From contig CAVPVV010000003.1 in assembly GCA_963709325.1 (NCBI GenBank), positions 1 through 64,000 of the forward strand: a DNA stretch of 64,000 bases. Reading direction: 5' to 3'. Position numbers and translations under genes: made by a program. Source of the stretch: VFZN01 sp963709325 (GTDB lineage Bacteria; Acidobacteriota; Vicinamibacteria; Vicinamibacterales; UBA2999). The notes beneath the pieces are model-generated. The model made no database searches and was not told the DNA's origin. It saw only the letters and a list, made by a program, of their open reading frames with translations. The first letter of the stretch is position 1, and each line of letters starts with the position of its first letter. This document shows positions 45,451-54,641 of this stretch, piece by piece.

Positions 45451-47898
45451 TCAGCGCAGCCCGCTCACCTCGCGGTGCTTGCTGCGCACCAGCTGGACGA
45501 GCACGTCGGGCTCGACCGGCTTGACGAGATGATAGTCGAAGCCGGCGATTTTGGTTCGGCGGCGATCGGCCTCCTGGCCCCATCCCGTGATCGCGACGAT
45601 CACCGCATCCGCTCCCCAGCTCTCGCCGCGGACGCGGTGACAGACCGCCTGACCGTTCAGCCCCGGCATCCCGAGATCCAGGAGCATCAGCTCGGGACGG
45701 AACCGCTCGGCCTCCGCCACCGCCTCATTGCCGTCGTAAACGGTCCTGACGTCGCACCCGAGGTCTTCGAGGAACATCGCAAGGGTATCGGCGGCGTCGG
45801 CGTTGTCGTCGGCGACCAGCACCCGACGGCGGACGAGACCGGCCGTCTCGCGCGACAGTTGCGGACGCGCCGACTCGGTCGCGTGCGGAACCGCGGTCAC
45901 CGGCAGGTGGACGATGAACTCGCTGCCGTGGCCGCGGCCCTGGCTCTGTACATCGATGGTGCCGTCGTGCATTTCGACGAGGCGCTGGGCCAGTGCCAGC
46001 CCGATACCGAGGCCGCCGCCGGAGGTGTCCCGGGCGTGGCCGGCCTGGGAGAACATCTCGAAAATGCGCGGATGAAGGTCGGCCTCGATACCCATGCCGG
46101 TGTCGCGCACCGTCACGTTGACGCCGCCCTCGACGCGCTGGACCACCAAATCGATGCGGCCGCCGGGCTCGGTGTACTTCGCGGCGTTGTTCAACAGGTT
46201 CGCGAACACCTGCGTGAGCCGCGCCTTGTCGGCCTCGAGGACGATGGTGCGATCGCTGCCCTCCACGTGAAGCGTGTGGCCGCGGCCGTCGATCAACGGG
46301 TGAGCGGTTTCGACTGCTGTCTCGATCACGTCGCTCAGCCGCACCGTCTCCGGCTTCAGCGTCAGCTTGCCGCGCGAGAGCCGTGAGACGTCGAGCAGGT
46401 CGTCGAGCAGCCGTGACATCTGCGCGACCTGCCGATCCACGATCTCCCGGCAGCGATCGACGATCTCGTCGCCGGTGCTGCGCGCCCGCATCACCCCCAT
46501 CGAACTGCGGATCGGCGCCAGCGGGTTGCGCAGCTCGTGGGCCAGCAGCGCGATGAACTCGTCCTTCTGCCGGTCGGTCGCACGCAGCGCTTCTTGGGCG
46601 AGCTTCGCCTCGTGGGCGTCGACGCTGCAGCCGTACCAGGCGCGGATGGTGCCGTCGGAGGCGCGCTCGGGCAGGACGCGGAACATGTGCCAGCGGTACG
46701 CCCCATCAGCGCGGCGGTAACGGACCTCGCCGTCGAACGCCTCGCCCGTCGCGCAGCAGTGGGCCCACCGCGCCGCCACCGGTCCGAGATCGTCCGGGTG
46801 AATGAACCCCCTCCAGCCATTCCCGAAGATGCCATCGCCGGCCGGCCCGGCGAACTCGAACCATTTTTCGTTGACGAACGTGATCTCGCCGCCCGGCGAG
46901 CAGACGTAGACGATAGCCGGCGCCGCGTTCGCGACGGTTCGGAAGCGCTCCTCGCTCGACTCGAGCGCCGCCTGGACGCGCCGCCGCTCCCACGCCAGCG
47001 CGACGAAGTGACTCACGGTCTGCAGGAAGGCCACGTCTTCGTCGGTGAAGTGGCTGCGCCGTGTACTCCCGAACGACAGCGTGCCGAGGACACCTCCGTT
47101 CGGCGATCGCAGCGGATGGCAGGCATATGCGCTCACCCCAAAGCTGCGCACGAATTTCCCGCGGGGATCGGTATCGATGCATTCGGTATCGGCCATCAGC
47201 GGCTGCTCGGAAGCCGCCACCGCGCCGCAGAACGCCTGGTCGAGAGCCAGCTGGCGGACACCGTCGCGGAGGCTCGCCGGCACGCCGATGCTCGCCACCA
47301 GCGTCAGCATCCGCGATGTCGGATCCAGCCGATAGTTGAAGCCGAAATCCGCGTTGAGTGCGGGTCCGATCGTCTCGAACACCAGCCGTCCCAGTGACGC
47401 TTCGTCGTGGCGCCCGGTCAGCAGCGCGTCGGTGAGCTTGAGAAGCAGCGCCTGCCGGGTGCGCGCCTCGTGCTCGATCAGCACCTGCCTGCGCAGCTGC
47501 CGCTCGGCTGCCACCCGCTCGCTGACATCGTCGATCACGGTGACGGTGCCGACCAGTTCACCGTTCACGATCGCCGGGACGATCCGGGCCCGCTGCGACG
47601 GCTCGCTGTCCGGCGAGCCGTTCTCGATCGGCAGCAGGTACCGATGCAGGGCCGTCGACACGATCGAGCCGTGACCGCCCAACGCGTCGCGATACAGCAG
47701 ATCGAGGTGGCGCTCGGCGAGCTCGGGATACAGCTCGGCGAGCGGACGGCCGACCACGCTGTCCGCGCTCCGGCCGGTATAGCGCTCGAGCCATGCGTTC
47801 CAGCTCGTCACGCGCAAGTCGAGGTCGGTCGTGAACACTCCCTGGTCGGCGCACTCGGTGAGCCAGTGGGCGAGCATCCCGGTGACGCGGTCGCTCAT
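45451..47898 (-). CDS. PAS-GAF-PAS hybrid histidine kinase with C-terminal receiver
   Basis: ATG 47898 overlaps the cheC stop (ATGA). The 815-residue protein has a PAS domain at about 10-140 (VFTTDLDLRVTSWNAW), a GAF domain at 165-320 (FGFNYRLDPTSRMLTLVASIG), a second PAS/PAC at 330-450 (NAAPAIVYVCSPGGEITFVNEKW), the phosphoacceptor box LLAHELRNPLAPI near 465, the ATPase motifs LLNNAAKYTEPGG and GGGLGIGLALAQRLVEMH, and a receiver at about 690-805 (VADDNADAADT, MLLDLGMPG, LVKPV). It has no membrane segment, so it senses a cytoplasmic ligand, perhaps redox state or a small molecule. Being in one overlapping operon with the che genes, it probably feeds into or reads from that pathway. Confidence 0.88.
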   Translation of the reverse strand: MSDRVTGMLAHWLTECADQGVFTTDLDLRVTSWNAWLERYTGRSADSVVGRPLAELYPELAERHLDLLYRDALGGHGSIVSTALHRYLLPIENGSPDSEPSQRARIVPAIVNGELVGTVTVIDDVSERVAAERQLRRQVLIEHEARTRQALLLKLTDALLTGRHDEASLGRLVFETIGPALNADFGFNYRLDPTSRMLTLVASIGVPASLRDGVRQLALDQAFCGAVAASEQPLMADTECIDTDPRGKFVRSFGVSAYACHPLRSPNGGVLGTLSFGSTRRSHFTDEDVAFLQTVSHFVALAWERRRVQAALESSEERFRTVANAAPAIVYVCSPGGEITFVNEKWFEFAGPAGDGIFGNGWRGFIHPDDLGPVAARWAHCCATGEAFDGEVRYRRADGAYRWHMFRVLPERASDGTIRAWYGCSVDAHEAKLAQEALRATDRQKDEFIALLAHELRNPLAPIRSSMGVMRARSTGDEIVDRCREIVDRQVAQMSRLLDDLLDVSRLSRGKLTLKPETVRLSDVIETAVETAHPLIDGRGHTLHVEGSDRTIVLEADKARLTQVFANLLNNAAKYTEPGGRIDLVVQRVEGGVNVTVRDTGMGIEADLHPRIFEMFSQAGHARDTSGGGLGIGLALAQRLVEMHDGTIDVQSQGRGHGSEFIVHLPVTAVPHATESARPQLSRETAGLVRRRVLVADDNADAADTLAMFLEDLGCDVRTVYDGNEAVAEAERFRPELMLLDLGMPGLNGQAVCHRVRGESWGADAVIVAITGWGQEADRRRTKIAGFDYHLVKPVEPDVLVQLVRSKHREVSGLR

Positions 47899-48515
47899 CC
47901 CCGTTGCTCCACCATCCAGGTGTCGATGCCAGCCATCAGCCGCTCGATCGACGAGACCCCGAGCACCATCACGAGGTAGCCGGTCACGCCGTTCTCCTTG
48001 AGCCGGAACTCGGCGTGTACCACGATCGCGTGGCTCAGCTCTTCGCGCTCGACCACCAGCGAGCTGACCACGGCCTCGAGCGCCTCGAGGGTCACGCTCG
48101 GGACCGCAAAGGTCACCTGCACGTGCAGGAGGTTGCCGAACACGCCGAGACAGGCGTTCAGCAGGATGTTGCCGACCTCGGCGATCACCTCGCGCGCCGA
48201 GATATCGACCGCGAGCGGAAGCAGGATCTCGTCGGTGAGCAGCTGGCTCAGTACTTCGGCACTCGATCGATCGAGCACCAGCAGCGCGTCGCCGGCGACC
48301 GGGCCGGAGAACACCTGGTGGACGCTGGCAATCTCGCCGCTGACGTGGGGGCGAAGCACCGCGCCGAGCTCCTCGATGCGGCACATCTGCACCTCGGGCA
48401 CGAGCAGCTCGACGCGGGCGTTGGTCAGCGCCGACAAGGCCGCCGCGGCCCGCCCGAAGCCGATGTTCAGGAGCTCGGTGACCGCGTCCCGCCGTTCCGC
48501 GGACAGGCCTACCAT
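47895..48515 (-). CDS. cheC: CheC-type phosphatase of CheY-P
   Basis: ATG 48515 overlaps the preceding cheY stop by eight bases. The 206-residue product has the two CheC active-site signatures, VTELLNIGFGRAAAALS and REVIAEVGNILLNACLG, each with the Glu and Asn that remove phosphate from CheY-P. Having both makes it CheC rather than CheX, which carries one. CheC usually works with CheD; no cheD is seen in the window. It sits just after a cheY gene, so its likely substrate is that protein. Confidence 0.85.
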   Translation of the reverse strand: MVGLSAERRDAVTELLNIGFGRAAAALSALTNARVELLVPEVQMCRIEELGAVLRPHVSGEIASVHQVFSGPVAGDALLVLDRSSAEVLSQLLTDEILLPLAVDISAREVIAEVGNILLNACLGVFGNLLHVQVTFAVPSVTLEALEAVVSSLVVEREELSHAIVVHAEFRLKENGVTGYLVMVLGVSSIERLMAGIDTWMVEQRG

Positions 48516-48883
48516 GACTTCTCCTCGAGCGCGGTGCTGACCGCGGTCAGGATCTGCTCTCGGTTGAACGGCTTGATCACGAAGCCCGACGCGCCGCTCT
48601 CGCGGGCCATCGCATGCGAGGACGACTGGACGTCCGCTGAGACCACGATCACCCGCGCCTGCGGATCGATCTGCCGCAGTTTGCTGAGCACCTCGAGGCC
48701 GTACATGCCTCGCATCACCAGGTCGAGCATCACCAGCGACGGGCGCTCGACGAAGAAGTGCTCGATGGCGGCCAGGCCGTTGTCGGCCTCGAGCACCTGC
48801 CATCCTTCGGGCTCGAAGATCTGGCGCAGGCTGCGCCGCATCAGGGCCGAGTCGTCGACGACGAGGACCTTACGGTCGGTCAT
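48509..48883 (-). CDS. cheY: CheY-like response regulator (second copy)
   Basis: ATG 48881-48883 overlaps the cheB stop by four bases (ATGA). The 124-residue protein is a lone receiver domain with VLVVDDSALMRRSL, the phosphorylated Asp54 in LVMLDLVMRGM, VIVVSAD for the switch residue and FVIKPFN for the lysine. It lacks an output domain, so it acts by binding a partner. It lies between cheB and cheC, and CheC is its likely phosphatase. It differs clearly from the first CheY at 57,096. Confidence 0.9.
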   Translation of the reverse strand: MTDRKVLVVDDSALMRRSLRQIFEPEGWQVLEADNGLAAIEHFFVERPSLVMLDLVMRGMYGLEVLSKLRQIDPQARVIVVSADVQSSSHAMARESGASGFVIKPFNREQILTAVSTALEEKSW

Positions 48884-49926
48884 AACAGCTCCAGAATCGC
48901 CCGCGGCATCGCCTCGAGCGTGCAGGTCGCGTCGCTGAGTCCGGCCTCGACGACCGACCGCGGCATACCGTACACCACACAGCTGTCCTCCGCTTCGGTC
49001 AGCACGGTGCCGCCCGCGCTCTTGATCCACGCCGCGCCCTCGCGCCCATCCGCGCCCATCCCGGTCATCACCACGCCGAGCACGCGCCCTCCCCACACGT
49101 CCACCGCCGACCGGAACAGCACGTCGATCGACGGCCGATGGAGACTGCCGGCCGGCTCCCAATCGAGCCTTGCCGCGATCCGGCCGGCGCCGTTCCGGCT
49201 GATCCGCAGGTGATAACCGGCGCGTGCCAGCAGCACCTGGCCGGGTTGCATCAGATCCCCATCCGCCGCTTCTTTTACCGTCAGGTGGGACAGCTCACCG
49301 AGCCGGCGCGCGTAGGCTTCGGTATATCCCACCGGCATGTGCATGACAATCAGAACCGGCACGGGAAGATCGAGCGGCAGCCGAGGTATGAGCGATCGAA
49401 GCGCCTGCGGGCCGCCAGTCGAGATGCCGATCACGACAATGTCGAACGCTCCCCGGTAGAGCCGGCCGGGAAGCTCGTTGGCAGCCGATTCGATCGAGGG
49501 GGACAGCATCGCCCGTGGCGCGGACTGCTGCGCGGCCGAGCGCACTTTCCTCACCAGCTCGTCCCGAATCTCCAGCACCTTGTCGGTGGCGAGCGCGGTC
49601 GGTTTGCGGGTGAAGTCCACCGCGCCCGCCTCGAGCGCCGCGAGCACCCGCTCGTGCGACGCCGACGCAATACTGACCACGACGACCGGCGTCGGACGCC
49701 TCGCCATCAACTGGCGCGTGAACTCGGCCCCGTCCATGCCGGGCATGATGAGGTCGGTGGTCACCACGTCGGGGCGGAGTGTCTCGGCGAGTTCGAGCGC
49801 TTCTTCGCCGTCGCGGGCGGTGGCCACGACCTCGATGTCGCCGTCACGAGTCAACATCTGCCTCACCGTCTTACGGACGAAGGCGGAATCATCGAGCACG
49901 AGCACGCGTATGGGGGGCGTTGTCAC
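48880..49926 (-). CDS. cheB: CheB protein-glutamate methylesterase
   Basis: The start is GTG 49926, which overlaps the cheR stop (GTGA). The 348-residue protein has an N-terminal receiver (VLDDSAFVRKTVRQML, Asp58 in TTDLIMPGMDG) and a C-terminal methylesterase with the catalytic triad Ser169 (VIGISTGGPQAL), His196 (IVMHMPVGYTEAYA) and Asp293 (VMTGMGADGREGA). It removes methyl groups from the chemoreceptor, countering CheR, and is switched on by CheA phosphorylation. Both domains are intact. Confidence 0.95.
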   Translation of the reverse strand: MTTPPIRVLVLDDSAFVRKTVRQMLTRDGDIEVVATARDGEEALELAETLRPDVVTTDLIMPGMDGAEFTRQLMARRPTPVVVVSIASASHERVLAALEAGAVDFTRKPTALATDKVLEIRDELVRKVRSAAQQSAPRAMLSPSIESAANELPGRLYRGAFDIVVIGISTGGPQALRSLIPRLPLDLPVPVLIVMHMPVGYTEAYARRLGELSHLTVKEAADGDLMQPGQVLLARAGYHLRISRNGAGRIAARLDWEPAGSLHRPSIDVLFRSAVDVWGGRVLGVVMTGMGADGREGAAWIKSAGGTVLTEAEDSCVVYGMPRSVVEAGLSDATCTLEAMPRAILELL

Positions 49927-50813
49927 AGTCGCTCCGCTGCCTGGGAGTAGGGTTCAGCTGCGCGGTTCGTGGTCCCGTCGCACACGTAAAAGAACGATCC
50001 GCCGATGTCGCGGAGCTCGAACGGCGTGTCGAGGCGCAGCAGCGATTCCGCCGCGCCGAGGCACAGGAACGCGGGGGATGCCATGTATTCGGCAAGCTGG
50101 CCCACGACCTTCCGCATCGCCTCCGCCGAGAAGTAGATGAACAGATTGCGGCACAGCACGATCGACGCGCCGGCGTGCGCCGCGACGGTCTCCGGGCTCA
50201 CCAGGTTCTCCACCTGCCACGTGACGTTGCGGGAGAGCTCGTCACTGACCCGCCACGCTCCGTCCTCGCGAGTGAAGTAGCGCTCGCGAAACGCGGGCGG
50301 CACGTTGCGCAGCGCGCGCTCCCGGTACGTCCCGGCGCGGGCGCGGTCGATCGCGGCGTGGCTCGCATCGCTGGCCACGATCCGGATCGACGCCCGCGAG
50401 AACCAGCCCACTTCGTCGAGGAGCATTGCCAGGGTCAGCGGCTCCTCACCGGTCGCGCAGGGAATCGTCCAGATTTGCAGCGTCCGGCCGCGGAGGCGCC
50501 GGACCAGGTCGGGCACGACCTCGGCAACCAGCGCCTGCAGCTGATCGATTTCGCGCCAGAAGTAGGTCTCGTTCACCACCAGCGCTTCGGTCACCCGCGC
50601 CCATTCCTCCTCACGCCCGCTCTCGTACTTCAGGAGGTAGTAGTAGTCGAGCAGCGAGGTGAGCCCGCGCCGGATGACGAGCGGCGAGACGCGATCCAGC
50701 AGCTGCGGCAAGCGCGAGTCCTCGTAGTGGAGACCCAGGGTCTCGTGAACGAGATCGCGAAGCAGCCGCGCCGACGCACCCGACAACCCCAGCGCGTCGG
50801 ACTCGTAGGTCAT
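49923..50813 (-). CDS. cheR: CheR chemoreceptor methyltransferase
   Basis: ATG 50813 overlaps the stop of the HEAT gene (ATGA). The 296-residue protein has the usual N-terminal helical part, NETYFWREIDQL (residues 81-92), the SAM-binding loop IPCATGEEPLTLAML, SDASHAAIDRARAGTY and the FCRN-like VLCRNLFIYFSAEAM. It methylates glutamates of the chemoreceptor using S-adenosylmethionine. The genes for receptor, CheR and CheB in one operon argue for a normal adaptation cycle. Confidence 0.95.
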   Translation of the reverse strand: MTYESDALGLSGASARLLRDLVHETLGLHYEDSRLPQLLDRVSPLVIRRGLTSLLDYYYLLKYESGREEEWARVTEALVVNETYFWREIDQLQALVAEVVPDLVRRLRGRTLQIWTIPCATGEEPLTLAMLLDEVGWFSRASIRIVASDASHAAIDRARAGTYRERALRNVPPAFRERYFTREDGAWRVSDELSRNVTWQVENLVSPETVAAHAGASIVLCRNLFIYFSAEAMRKVVGQLAEYMASPAFLCLGAAESLLRLDTPFELRDIGGSFFYVCDGTTNRAAEPYSQAAERL

Positions 50814-52513
50814 GCGCGCTGCCGCCGGGCGGTGCTGCCATCGTAGCGAGCGAGCATCGCGCGGGCGGTTTCCCGCACCTCGGGCTCGGGGTCATTCGTG
50901 GCCAGGCCGGTCAGAAGAGCGCGCTCGGCATCGGAAGCGGGCACGCCTGCCGCCTCGAGCGCGGCAATGCGAACAGGCGGCGCCGAATCGGTCGCGGCGC
51001 AATCGAGGAGCTCGGCGCGCGCCGATTCGTCGAGCCGAGGCCCCAGCGCGCGGGCCGCGGAATACCGTACCCACATGTCCTCGTCGGCGAGCGCCAGGCG
51101 AAGCAGCGACGTCGCGACGGGATCATCCCAGGCCGAGAGGCCGCGGACCGCGGAAATCCGCGTCGGAGCGTCCTCGGAGGCGAGCGCCGCGGTCAACCGC
51201 GCCTCCACGGCAGGGTGATCCGCTCCGGCAATGCACTCGAGCGCGGCGAGACGGACGCCGGGCACCGAATCCGAACATGCCGCCAGGAGCGCCGAGGCAC
51301 AACTCCGGAACCCGTAATACCCGGCAATGCGCACGGCGGCCTCGCGGACGTGCGCGTGCGCGTCGATGAGCAGCGCCTGGAGGCGGGATTCGGTCTCCGG
51401 CGCGCCAATCGCGTTAATCGCACCGATTGCGGCATGCCGGACCGCCGCGTCGTCGGCGGCGAGCAGTCCGACGAGGGCGTCCAGCGCCCGCCGATCCCGC
51501 AACTGGGCCAGCGCTCCAGCGATGACGATGGCGCGATCAGGGAACGCGCGCAGCTGGTCGAGAAGCGGCACGGTCGCCTCGCCGTCGCCAAGCCGTCCGA
51601 GCGCGGCAATCACGATCGGCGAGACGGGTGCGTCGCCGCCCAGGGCCGCGAGGAGCGGAACGATTGCATCGCGCTGGTGCAGTTCCAGCGCGTCGAGAAG
51701 CAACTCGGGCCGCTCGGCGTCGGGAAGGAGCCGGACCAGCGCGGCCGCGACCTGCGGTCCCGACAGCCACGTGAGCACGCGGGTCAGCGCGGTCCGCTCG
51801 TCGCCGCCGCTGTCCTCGGCAGCGTGGACGAGAAGCTCGAGCGTTGCGGGGGTCGCGATGCGTGGAAGCCACAAACGCAGGCAGGCATCACCGCCCCCGT
51901 GCCGAGCGTCGAGCCGCGCGTGAATCGTGATCAGGCTCCTCGCAGAAGCAGTTGGAGACGCTCCGGCGTCGAGAAGGGCAATGGCGTCGCCGGCAACCGC
52001 TTCCAGCTCCGATTCAGGTGCGGTGGCTGCCAGTGCCATGAGGGCCGACTCGCGTAGCCACCGGTTCTCGAGATGCCCGCGCAGCCGCGCTGGATCGAGC
52101 GGTCGGCCAATATCCGCGAGCGCTTGCAGCGCTCCCGCGGCGAGGAACCATGAGCCGCCGGAGGCGACGGCGACACAAGGCTCGACCGCGTCCGCCGCCC
52201 CGAGCGCGCCCAGCGCCTCGATCGCATGAAAGCGGACGTTCTCATCGGCGTCCTGCATGGCGGCGAGAAGCGAAGGAACGGCGGCGGCATCACCCTGCAA
52301 TCGGAGCAGCTGGGCGGCCAGCGAACGCAGGTCGGCATCAGGCGCGCCGAGCGTTTCGATCAAGCCGGGCACGACCTCGTCGATCGGCACCCGCAACGAC
52401 GACACCGCGGCGCTGCCGCGGGCCAGGTCGCGCGGATTGAGGCGCAGGCCGGCCATCGCATCGGCGAAGGCCCGGCGTCGCTGCTGGAGCTCGTCAGACT
52501 CGGCCATTGCCAT
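50810..52513 (-). CDS. HEAT-repeat protein inside the chemosensory operon
   Basis: ATG 52513 (or 52507) overlaps the end of the receptor gene by 14-20 bases, and the stop overlaps cheR. The 567-residue product is almost all HEAT repeats, with no signal peptide, so it is cytoplasmic. Repeat units include LRSLAAQLLRLQGDAAAVPSL, VRFHAIEALGALGAADAV, VRHAAIGAINAIGAPET, VRLAALECIAGADHP and WVRYSAARALGPRLDES. HEAT solenoids bind protein partners; here the likely partner is the receptor array, CheR, or CheB. Its place between mcp and cheR, with overlapping reading frames on both sides, shows that it is a fixed part of the system. Confidence 0.88.
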   Translation of the reverse strand: MAMAESDELQQRRRAFADAMAGLRLNPRDLARGSAAVSSLRVPIDEVVPGLIETLGAPDADLRSLAAQLLRLQGDAAAVPSLLAAMQDADENVRFHAIEALGALGAADAVEPCVAVASGGSWFLAAGALQALADIGRPLDPARLRGHLENRWLRESALMALAATAPESELEAVAGDAIALLDAGASPTASARSLITIHARLDARHGGGDACLRLWLPRIATPATLELLVHAAEDSGGDERTALTRVLTWLSGPQVAAALVRLLPDAERPELLLDALELHQRDAIVPLLAALGGDAPVSPIVIAALGRLGDGEATVPLLDQLRAFPDRAIVIAGALAQLRDRRALDALVGLLAADDAAVRHAAIGAINAIGAPETESRLQALLIDAHAHVREAAVRIAGYYGFRSCASALLAACSDSVPGVRLAALECIAGADHPAVEARLTAALASEDAPTRISAVRGLSAWDDPVATSLLRLALADEDMWVRYSAARALGPRLDESARAELLDCAATDSAPPVRIAALEAAGVPASDAERALLTGLATNDPEPEVRETARAMLARYDGSTARRQRA

Positions 52514-54641
52514 TTGACGGCTTGCCGGACCGGGCGGAGCGCTGACCGCGACCCCGCGTGATCGACAACAGCGCTTCCGCGCGCTGCAGCAAGTCCTCGG
52601 TGCCGCCATGTGTGGCCTGGACACCGTGTGCGTTGCGATCGGTGATCTCGCGGATCTCGGCAAGTTGCCTGGCGAGCCCGGTCACGACCGATGTGTGTTC
52701 CCGGTTAGACGCGGTGATCTGCTTGATCTGCCGGGCTGCGTTGGAACCGGCATCGGTCACCTGCCGCATCGTGCGCGCCTGCTCGCGGAGCGCACGGGCC
52801 GCCTGCTCGGCCTGGACACGAATGCTGTCGGTGGCCCTGGTCACATCGGTCACGGCCGTGGCCTGCTCGGCCAGCGCCGAGGTGACGCCTGCCGCCGTCC
52901 GGGTAAGGCTTTCCGCCGAGCGCGCCACCTGCTCGGCCGAGGTCGCCTGGGCGGCCAGGGTCCGAGTGGTGGCTGCCGCGCCGCGTCGCATCGATTCGGC
53001 CGACTGCGTGATCTGGCCGGCCGTCCGGGCCTGTTCCGCGGCTGCGCGGCGGAGCTGGGCGGCGAGATCCCTGGTGTTCTGCGCCGCCTTGCTAATGTCG
53101 CGCGTCGCCTTGCTCTGCTCGGTGGTCGCCTTGCGAAGCTCCTGCGCGGTTCGGCGAACACTGGTGTTGGACTGCACCAGGGTCGTCACCGACGTGCGTT
53201 GTTCGGCAGTCGCCGTGGACACCATCCGAGCCTGTTCGGCGGTCGCCGTGGTCGAGACCGCGACGGCCCGGACCGCTTCGCGCTGTTCGTCCGAGGCGTG
53301 GGCAATCTGTGACATTACCTGCGCGCTCTCGGTGACACCGCTCAGAATCTTGTGGAGGCCGGAGCGCGCATCCTCGGCCATCGCATTGCTCTCATCGGCG
53401 GCGCGGAGGCCTTCAGTGGACGCGGCCACCGCTTCCTCCGCGACTTCCTGCAGCGATCCGATGATGGCGTCGATGTCGGCCGTGGCCTTGGCGGCACGGT
53501 CCGCCAGGTTGCGGATCTCCTCGGCCACGACCGCGAACCCGCGCCCGGCGTCGCCGGCGCGGGCCGCCTCGATCGACGCGTTCAGCGACAGCAGGTTGGT
53601 TCGCTCCGCGATCAGGTTGATCGTGTCGACAATGCCGCCGATCTCCTTGGCCCGCCGCCCCATGTCCCGAATCACGGTCGAGGAGCGGGTCATCGACTCG
53701 CGGACCCGGCCGAAGCCGTCGATCGAGCGCTTGACGTTGGCGGCGCCATCCTCGACATCGCGCCTCACCCGCTTCGCCAGCTCGTCGCCCTGGCGGGTCA
53801 GCCCTGCCACCGACTGCGCCGATCGATCGAGCTGGGTCGCGCTCGCTGCCGCGGCCGTCGCCGCGTCGCTGATTCGGCCGGCGTTGTCGGCAACGCTCTG
53901 AACCGAGCGCGCCAGCTGCTCGGTGGCCGAGCCGTTCTGCTCCACCGTCGTCGCCAGCGACTCGGTCATCGCCGAGATCTCTTCGATCGACGCGGCGATC
54001 TCGTTGACTGAGGCCGACGACTCCTCCGCCGACCCCAGCAGGTCGTCGGCGCTGTTCGCCACGCCCTGGACCGATTTCGCGATCTCCTCGATGGCGGCCG
54101 CGGTTTCGTTGACCGACGAAGTGAGGAGGTCGGTATCGGCGCTCACCGCCTTGATCGAGGCACTGACGTCGCCGATCGCTGTCGTGACCTCGCGGGCCGC
54201 CCCCGCCATCTGCTCGGCGGCACTGGATACCGTCTTGATCGAGGCTTCTTTTTCCTGGGCGGAACCGGCAATGTCGCGGGCCGACTGGGCGAGGCTGTCG
54301 GTATTGCCGGTCACCTGCTCGAGCGACGCCGACAGCTCCACCAGCGCCGACACGACCTGCTCGGTTGACGCGCTCACCGACGCCGCCTGGGCGGCCGTTT
54401 CCTGCAGCGAGGCCGCCATCTGGTTGGTGCCGCTCAGCGCGTTGTCCAGGGACCGCAACTGGTTGGTCGCCCCCTCGGACACTTCCTGCGCGGTCTGGGC
54501 GATGATCGATGCGGTTCTGGAGATTCGACCGGCCTCGTCTCGCAAGCGCGCCGCTTCCGCGGCCGCCATGCCGTGATCGAGTCCGTTTGCTCCGCTGCCT
54601 CGTGCTGCCATGATGGTCACTCCATCCAGGTCTACGGTCAC
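52494..54641 (-). CDS. Soluble methyl-accepting chemotaxis protein with very long coiled-coil
   Basis: The start is GTG 54641, overlapping the cheW stop (GTGA); ATG 54611 is an alternative. The 715-residue protein has no membrane segment and no separate ligand-binding domain. The signalling tip is clear: INLIAERTNLLSLNASIEAA and RGFAVVAEEIRNLADRAAK near residues 341-385. About 310 residues before the tip and 345 after it are alanine, serine and glutamate-rich helix with heptad spacing and many candidate methylation pairs (EE, EQ, QE). The receptor should sit in a cytoplasmic array with CheA and CheW and may be read through a partner such as the HEAT protein. Confidence 0.9.
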   Translation of the reverse strand: MTVDLDGVTIMAARGSGANGLDHGMAAAEAARLRDEAGRISRTASIIAQTAQEVSEGATNQLRSLDNALSGTNQMAASLQETAAQAASVSASTEQVVSALVELSASLEQVTGNTDSLAQSARDIAGSAQEKEASIKTVSSAAEQMAGAAREVTTAIGDVSASIKAVSADTDLLTSSVNETAAAIEEIAKSVQGVANSADDLLGSAEESSASVNEIAASIEEISAMTESLATTVEQNGSATEQLARSVQSVADNAGRISDAATAAAASATQLDRSAQSVAGLTRQGDELAKRVRRDVEDGAANVKRSIDGFGRVRESMTRSSTVIRDMGRRAKEIGGIVDTINLIAERTNLLSLNASIEAARAGDAGRGFAVVAEEIRNLADRAAKATADIDAIIGSLQEVAEEAVAASTEGLRAADESNAMAEDARSGLHKILSGVTESAQVMSQIAHASDEQREAVRAVAVSTTATAEQARMVSTATAEQRTSVTTLVQSNTSVRRTAQELRKATTEQSKATRDISKAAQNTRDLAAQLRRAAAEQARTAGQITQSAESMRRGAAATTRTLAAQATSAEQVARSAESLTRTAAGVTSALAEQATAVTDVTRATDSIRVQAEQAARALREQARTMRQVTDAGSNAARQIKQITASNREHTSVVTGLARQLAEIREITDRNAHGVQATHGGTEDLLQRAEALLSITRGRGQRSARSGKPSNGNGRV

